This document shows positions 32,118 through 35,311 of a stretch of 35,311 bases of DNA, one piece after another. The position numbers and the translations under genes were made by a program. Numbering within the stretch: the first letter of the stretch is position 1; every line of letters begins with the position of its first letter. Source of the stretch: Clostridiaceae bacterium (GTDB lineage: Bacteria > Bacillota > Clostridia > Saccharofermentanales > DTU023); the NCBI GenBank assembly GCA_012799825.1, contig JAAZKK010000079.1, positions 1-35,311 of the forward strand, read 5' to 3'. Under the pieces are notes generated by a model, which ran no database searches, was not told the origin of the DNA, and worked only from the letters and a program-made list of their open reading frames with translations.

Positions 32118-35102
32118 ATGTCAAACATAGAAAATGACGCTGAAAACAAAAAAAGACCTCATCTTCTTGCGCAACTTGATATTGGCGATGTGCTTGCTGT
32201 TGGAGAGAGTGGGCATGTATATGACGATAGCCGCCCGCCATACGAGTATGATTCATTCACGGAAACCGGCGAAAATATGTATGGTGAAGGTTTGTTGATG
32301 AGTGCGTCGGAAGCATCGGATGCAGGTCTAAAAATCGGCGAAAATGTGTATGCATACGACGATGATGAATCGGATTTATATACCGGCGATGTACGTTTTT
32401 CAGGTATAGCGTCACGCATTGTTTTTCGAAATGAGCAAAATAGTTATACCGTATTGGAGTTGGACAGCGAGGACGACAAATACACGCTCATCGGTGTCAT
32501 GCCGGTCATTTCTGCAGGTGATATGGTCGAAGGCGAGGGCGTGTGGAAATTTCATTCTTTGTACGGTCCACAGATTGAAGTCCGGACGATTTTTCGAAGA
32601 GAACCGGAAGAGCCCGAAAAAATCGAGCGCTATCTTGCCGCTGGCGCTGTAAAGGGCATTGGACCGGCCACGGCTAGAAAATTGGTTGAAGCATTTGGAG
32701 CGGAGACGCTTAATGTGATGCGCGAGCAACCGGAGCGCGTCGCTCGCCTGCGCGGTATTGGCAGAAAAAAAGCTCTTGAATTTAGCCGTGAACTGCAGAA
32801 AGATCGGGCTTACCAGGCGTTGCTGTTCATGTTGCTTCCGCTTGGTATTGGCGCTTCGCGTGTGTTGCGGATCTATAAAATGTATGGCCTTCATGCAGAA
32901 ACTGTTATTCGAGAAGATCCGTTTGCTTTGGCAGAAACTATTCCGGGTATCGGTTTTCAGACGGCTGATCGAATCGCTGAAGCCGTAGGAGTCAGCGGGG
33001 ATCATCCAACACGCCTGCGCAGTGCCGTCTGTTTTGCGTTACAAAGACATCTCTACCGCGACGGTAATACCATTGTTCCGTCTGAAAAGATTGTCTCGGA
33101 ACTAAAAGACAAATTAAATGTTGCTGCTGAAAGCATTGAGGCAGCGATCGATGATCTCCTGATTACAGGAAAAGTAGTGCGGCCGTTTGAACCGTTGATA
33201 CCGATGCCGGAAGCTTTACAAACATCACACCAACCATCATGCCCATTGTCACACCAACCATCATCATCACCCTCGCACCAGACGTCACGCCAACCATTAC
33301 CTTCCTCATCGCACCAAACATCACACCAACCATCATGCCCATCATCGCACCAAATGTCATGCCAGTCCTCATCAGATCGCGCCATCCTCATCTCTGAATC
33401 GCGTCAGGCTTATAAAGACTCCTTAGAGCCCCGGTTGCCTTCGCAGGGGCAATCAGTCATTGATTCTCAGACAAACCGCTTATCTTGTCATGATCAGGAA
33501 GACAACACTTCACAGACGATCCGTCTACAGCGGCAAGATCAGCAGGACAATGCTTCAAAGGCAAACCGACTACAGCGGCAAGATCAGCCAGACAACACTT
33601 CACAGGATTGTTCTCATCCTTCGGAAGTACAGGAAATGGATGAGGCGACAAGAAAACAGACAGCTAGCGATTTACTAGTTCCGGCTTCGCCGGAGGGAGT
33701 CGATTGGATCACGCTCCAAGACACCGCGTTGATTGAACAGCGATTTGCGTGTCGCGTCAGTTTTCTTGCATCGCATGATCTGTCGGGGGATCTTCAAATA
33801 ACGGAGGAGGAAGCGCTTCGTGCTATCCGAGCGACAGCTGAGGCGGAAGGGTTCGAGCCGGATCAAGAGCAAGTGAACGCCTTGATGATGGCATTAACGC
33901 ACTCATTCTCTGTTTTAACCGGTGGTCCGGGAACTGGAAAAACAACGATTGTTCGTTTGTTAACCCGTCTGCTGCGAGAGCGCGGCGAGAATGTGCAGCT
34001 TGCTGCGCCGACTGGACGCGCGGCACGTCGCCTTGCTGAAGTTTGCCAACTAAATGCTAAGACGATTCATCGCCTGCTTTCTTTGCAAGTAATCGAGGAA
34101 GGGCATGTGGATGCCGGCTTTTGGTTGGATGCGGAGGCGTTGGAGGCTGACACGCTCATCGTCGACGAATGCTCGATGATCGATATTTTCCTGTTTACAC
34201 GGCTTCTCCACTCGGTAATTCCGGGTAGTCGTGTTCTCTTGATCGGAGATGCCGATCAGTTGCCATCGATCGGCCCCGGCCAGGTGCTAAGAGACTTGTT
34301 GAGCGCGCCGTCGATTCCACATGCTCGGCTTGACCGGATTTACCGTCAGGAAGAGCACAGGCTCATCGTCTCAAACGCCCACCGCATCCTAAAAGGCGAG
34401 CCTTTAGAGATTGATCAGACGCTTGAATCGGATTTTCTTTTCATCCCATGCACAAATGAAGAAGAGATGCAAAAAGGAGTACTAAAGCTTTGTAGTGAGG
34501 TGTTGCCCCGCCATTACAAAGTGGACGGCATCTATGGAGCACAAGTGCTAACAGCGATTCGTCGCGGGAAGGCAGGAGTTTCAGAACTTAACACGGTGTT
34601 GCAAAAATTCGCGCACAAAGGAATGGTCAGAGGATTAGAGACGCATGGCGACACCTTTATGACAGGTGACAAAGTTATTCAGACGAAAAATCGTTACCAG
34701 TTGGAGTGGACGATTCGTGGCACAGGAACAACGGGAAAAGGTATTATGAATGGCGAGATGGGTGTTGTCCAAGCCGTAAGCCTTTCAAGGCGCAGTGTGA
34801 CCGTTCTTTTTGAAGAAGAACGTGTTGCTGTCGTCGAAGGTGAAGATTTAGACAGCCTCGATTTGGCGTATGCAACGACCGTTCATAAAGCGCAAGGATC
34901 AGAATATCCTGTGGAAATTCTCGTCATTCCGGCTGGTTCCCCCTCTTTTTTGACACGCAACCTGCTTTATACAGGCGTCACACGTGCCAAACAGCATCTC
35001 TTCCTTTTGACACGAAAATCGACACTGTCGATGATGTTGCGAAACAATGAGGCAAACGAACGCGCCTGCGCATTCCCATATTGGCTCAACATGTTCACGT
35101 AG
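32118..35102 (+). CDS. recD2: RecD2-type DNA helicase with large repetitive insertion
   Basis: Superfamily 1B 5'-3' DNA helicase of 994 aa acting in DNA repair without RecBC. Order: an unusual acidic N-terminal extension (1-92, with GENMY and GENVY repeats), OB-like domain (93-160, SGIASRIVFRNEQNSYTVLEL), helix-hairpin-helix region (170-360, GIGPATARKL, LRGIGRKKA, IPGIGFQTADRIAE), a low-complexity insertion (about 369-525), then the helicase core with Walker A GGPGTGKTT (602-610), VDECSM (682-687), GDADQLPSIGPGQ (710-722), RIYRQ (740-744) and the late VHKAQGSEY and YTGVTRAK. Usual length is about 720-850, and the excess equals the extension plus the insertion. The core is intact, so activity is expected. 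The ribosome binding site at ATG 32118 is weak. Confidence 0.95.
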   Translation: MSNIENDAENKKRPHLLAQLDIGDVLAVGESGHVYDDSRPPYEYDSFTETGENMYGEGLLMSASEASDAGLKIGENVYAYDDDESDLYTGDVRFSGIASRIVFRNEQNSYTVLELDSEDDKYTLIGVMPVISAGDMVEGEGVWKFHSLYGPQIEVRTIFRREPEEPEKIERYLAAGAVKGIGPATARKLVEAFGAETLNVMREQPERVARLRGIGRKKALEFSRELQKDRAYQALLFMLLPLGIGASRVLRIYKMYGLHAETVIREDPFALAETIPGIGFQTADRIAEAVGVSGDHPTRLRSAVCFALQRHLYRDGNTIVPSEKIVSELKDKLNVAAESIEAAIDDLLITGKVVRPFEPLIPMPEALQTSHQPSCPLSHQPSSSPSHQTSRQPLPSSSHQTSHQPSCPSSHQMSCQSSSDRAILISESRQAYKDSLEPRLPSQGQSVIDSQTNRLSCHDQEDNTSQTIRLQRQDQQDNASKANRLQRQDQPDNTSQDCSHPSEVQEMDEATRKQTASDLLVPASPEGVDWITLQDTALIEQRFACRVSFLASHDLSGDLQITEEEALRAIRATAEAEGFEPDQEQVNALMMALTHSFSVLTGGPGTGKTTIVRLLTRLLRERGENVQLAAPTGRAARRLAEVCQLNAKTIHRLLSLQVIEEGHVDAGFWLDAEALEADTLIVDECSMIDIFLFTRLLHSVIPGSRVLLIGDADQLPSIGPGQVLRDLLSAPSIPHARLDRIYRQEEHRLIVSNAHRILKGEPLEIDQTLESDFLFIPCTNEEEMQKGVLKLCSEVLPRHYKVDGIYGAQVLTAIRRGKAGVSELNTVLQKFAHKGMVRGLETHGDTFMTGDKVIQTKNRYQLEWTIRGTGTTGKGIMNGEMGVVQAVSLSRRSVTVLFEEERVAVVEGEDLDSLDLAYATTVHKAQGSEYPVEILVIPAGSPSFLTRNLLYTGVTRAKQHLFLLTRKSTLSMMLRNNEANERACAFPYWLNMFT
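33222..33365 (+). repeat. 24-bp coding array in recD2 (six octapeptides)
   Basis: Six 24-bp units encode TSHQPSCP, LSHQPSSS, PSHQTSRQ, PLPSSSHQ, TSHQPSCP and SSHQMSCQ. A 26-bp stretch recurs almost exactly 96 bp apart (33221 and 33317). The tract is rich in Ser, His, Gln and Pro and lies between two folded domains. Confidence 0.85.
33468..33602 (+). repeat. 45-bp coding array in recD2 (three 15-residue units)
   Basis: Three 45-bp units encode 15-residue repeats with the pattern NRLQRQDQxDNxS, immediately after the octapeptide array. Copies two and three are most alike (GACTACAGCGGCAAGATCAG type). Confidence 0.85.
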
Positions 35103-35285
35103 TTTTGTGCGGAGCTGCAAAGCTAAAAGACGGTACAACTAAGCTAAAGAGAACGGAGCCGTCCAACCAAGAAAGTGGCGCTACCTAGGGCTCGCTGAAC
35201 AAATCAGCTATTAGTATTTTGTCATGCCATCGCAGTCAATTTATGCCGTCTTTTTGCGAAAAATCGCATGGAAAAAATGAAGATA

Positions 35286-35307
35286 AAAAGATCTCTCAGG
35301 ATCTTTT
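35286..35307. terminator. Small terminator-like hairpin at the window edge
   Basis: AAAAGATC (35286-35293) pairs with GATCTTTT (35300-35307) around a 6-nt loop, about 185 bp past the recD2 stop codon. The window ends a few bases later, so what follows cannot be seen. Confidence 0.4.
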
Positions 35308-35311
35308 GCAA

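Overview
The window looks like the chromosome of a low-to-mid GC Gram-positive bacterium of the Clostridia (Bacillota). The evidence is strong AGGAGG-type ribosome binding sites, a monoderm-type Tad locus (Flp1-like pilin, DUF6382-like/FHA protein, no secretin), RecD2 without RecBC, the rpiB-upp pair, and a candidate yybP-ykoY-type riboswitch in front of a P-type ATPase. No rRNA, tRNA, phage, insertion sequence or CRISPR array was seen, so genus cannot be fixed.

Layout. (1) 187-5813, cell-surface glycan: a D-cysteine desulfhydrase-like PLP enzyme coupled to dTDP-glucose 4,6-dehydratase (rfbB), a Wzx-type flippase, and, divergently, a WecF-like Fuc4NAc transferase preceded by a 25-codon leader ORF that overlaps its start codon. 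Together these recall the late steps of enterobacterial common antigen synthesis. (2) 5964-12923: aminopeptidase C, a nitrilase-superfamily enzyme, a LacI-type regulator with candidate operators, and FtsH. (3) 13255-16138: a P2A-type cation ATPase behind a promoter, a yybP-ykoY-like aptamer and an intrinsic terminator, which suggests Mn2+ control. (4) 16256-20167: an ABC importer of the iron/cobalamin class whose permease is fused to a THEP1-like NTPase. (5) 20827-23591: an XRE regulator with a nonapeptide repeat tail, a 1.1 kb gap with DnaA-box-like sites, then rpiB-upp. (6) 23831-30303: a Tad pilus operon with a fused TadB-TadC protein and a TadZ-like protein without a P-loop. (7) 30680-35102: metK and a RecD2 helicase carrying a large repetitive insertion.

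The most striking general property is a high density of short, locus-specific tandem repeats. Intergenic arrays have periods of about 31, 40, 49, 50, 61, 66, 80, 85 and 92 bp. Inside three unrelated proteins (XRE regulator, FHA protein, RecD2) the arrays have periods of 24, 27, 45 or 96 bp, all multiples of three. In at least two places (wecF-like gene, tadBC) the ribosome binding site of a gene lies inside such an array.

How the genes work together: the glycan genes would make, transfer and flip a lipid-linked dTDP-sugar-derived oligosaccharide. The ABC operon would import a chelated metal or corrinoid. The ATPase would export Mn2+ or Ca2+. The Tad operon would assemble a type IVb pilus at the membrane. 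All functions are inferred from sequence motifs and neighbourhood only.
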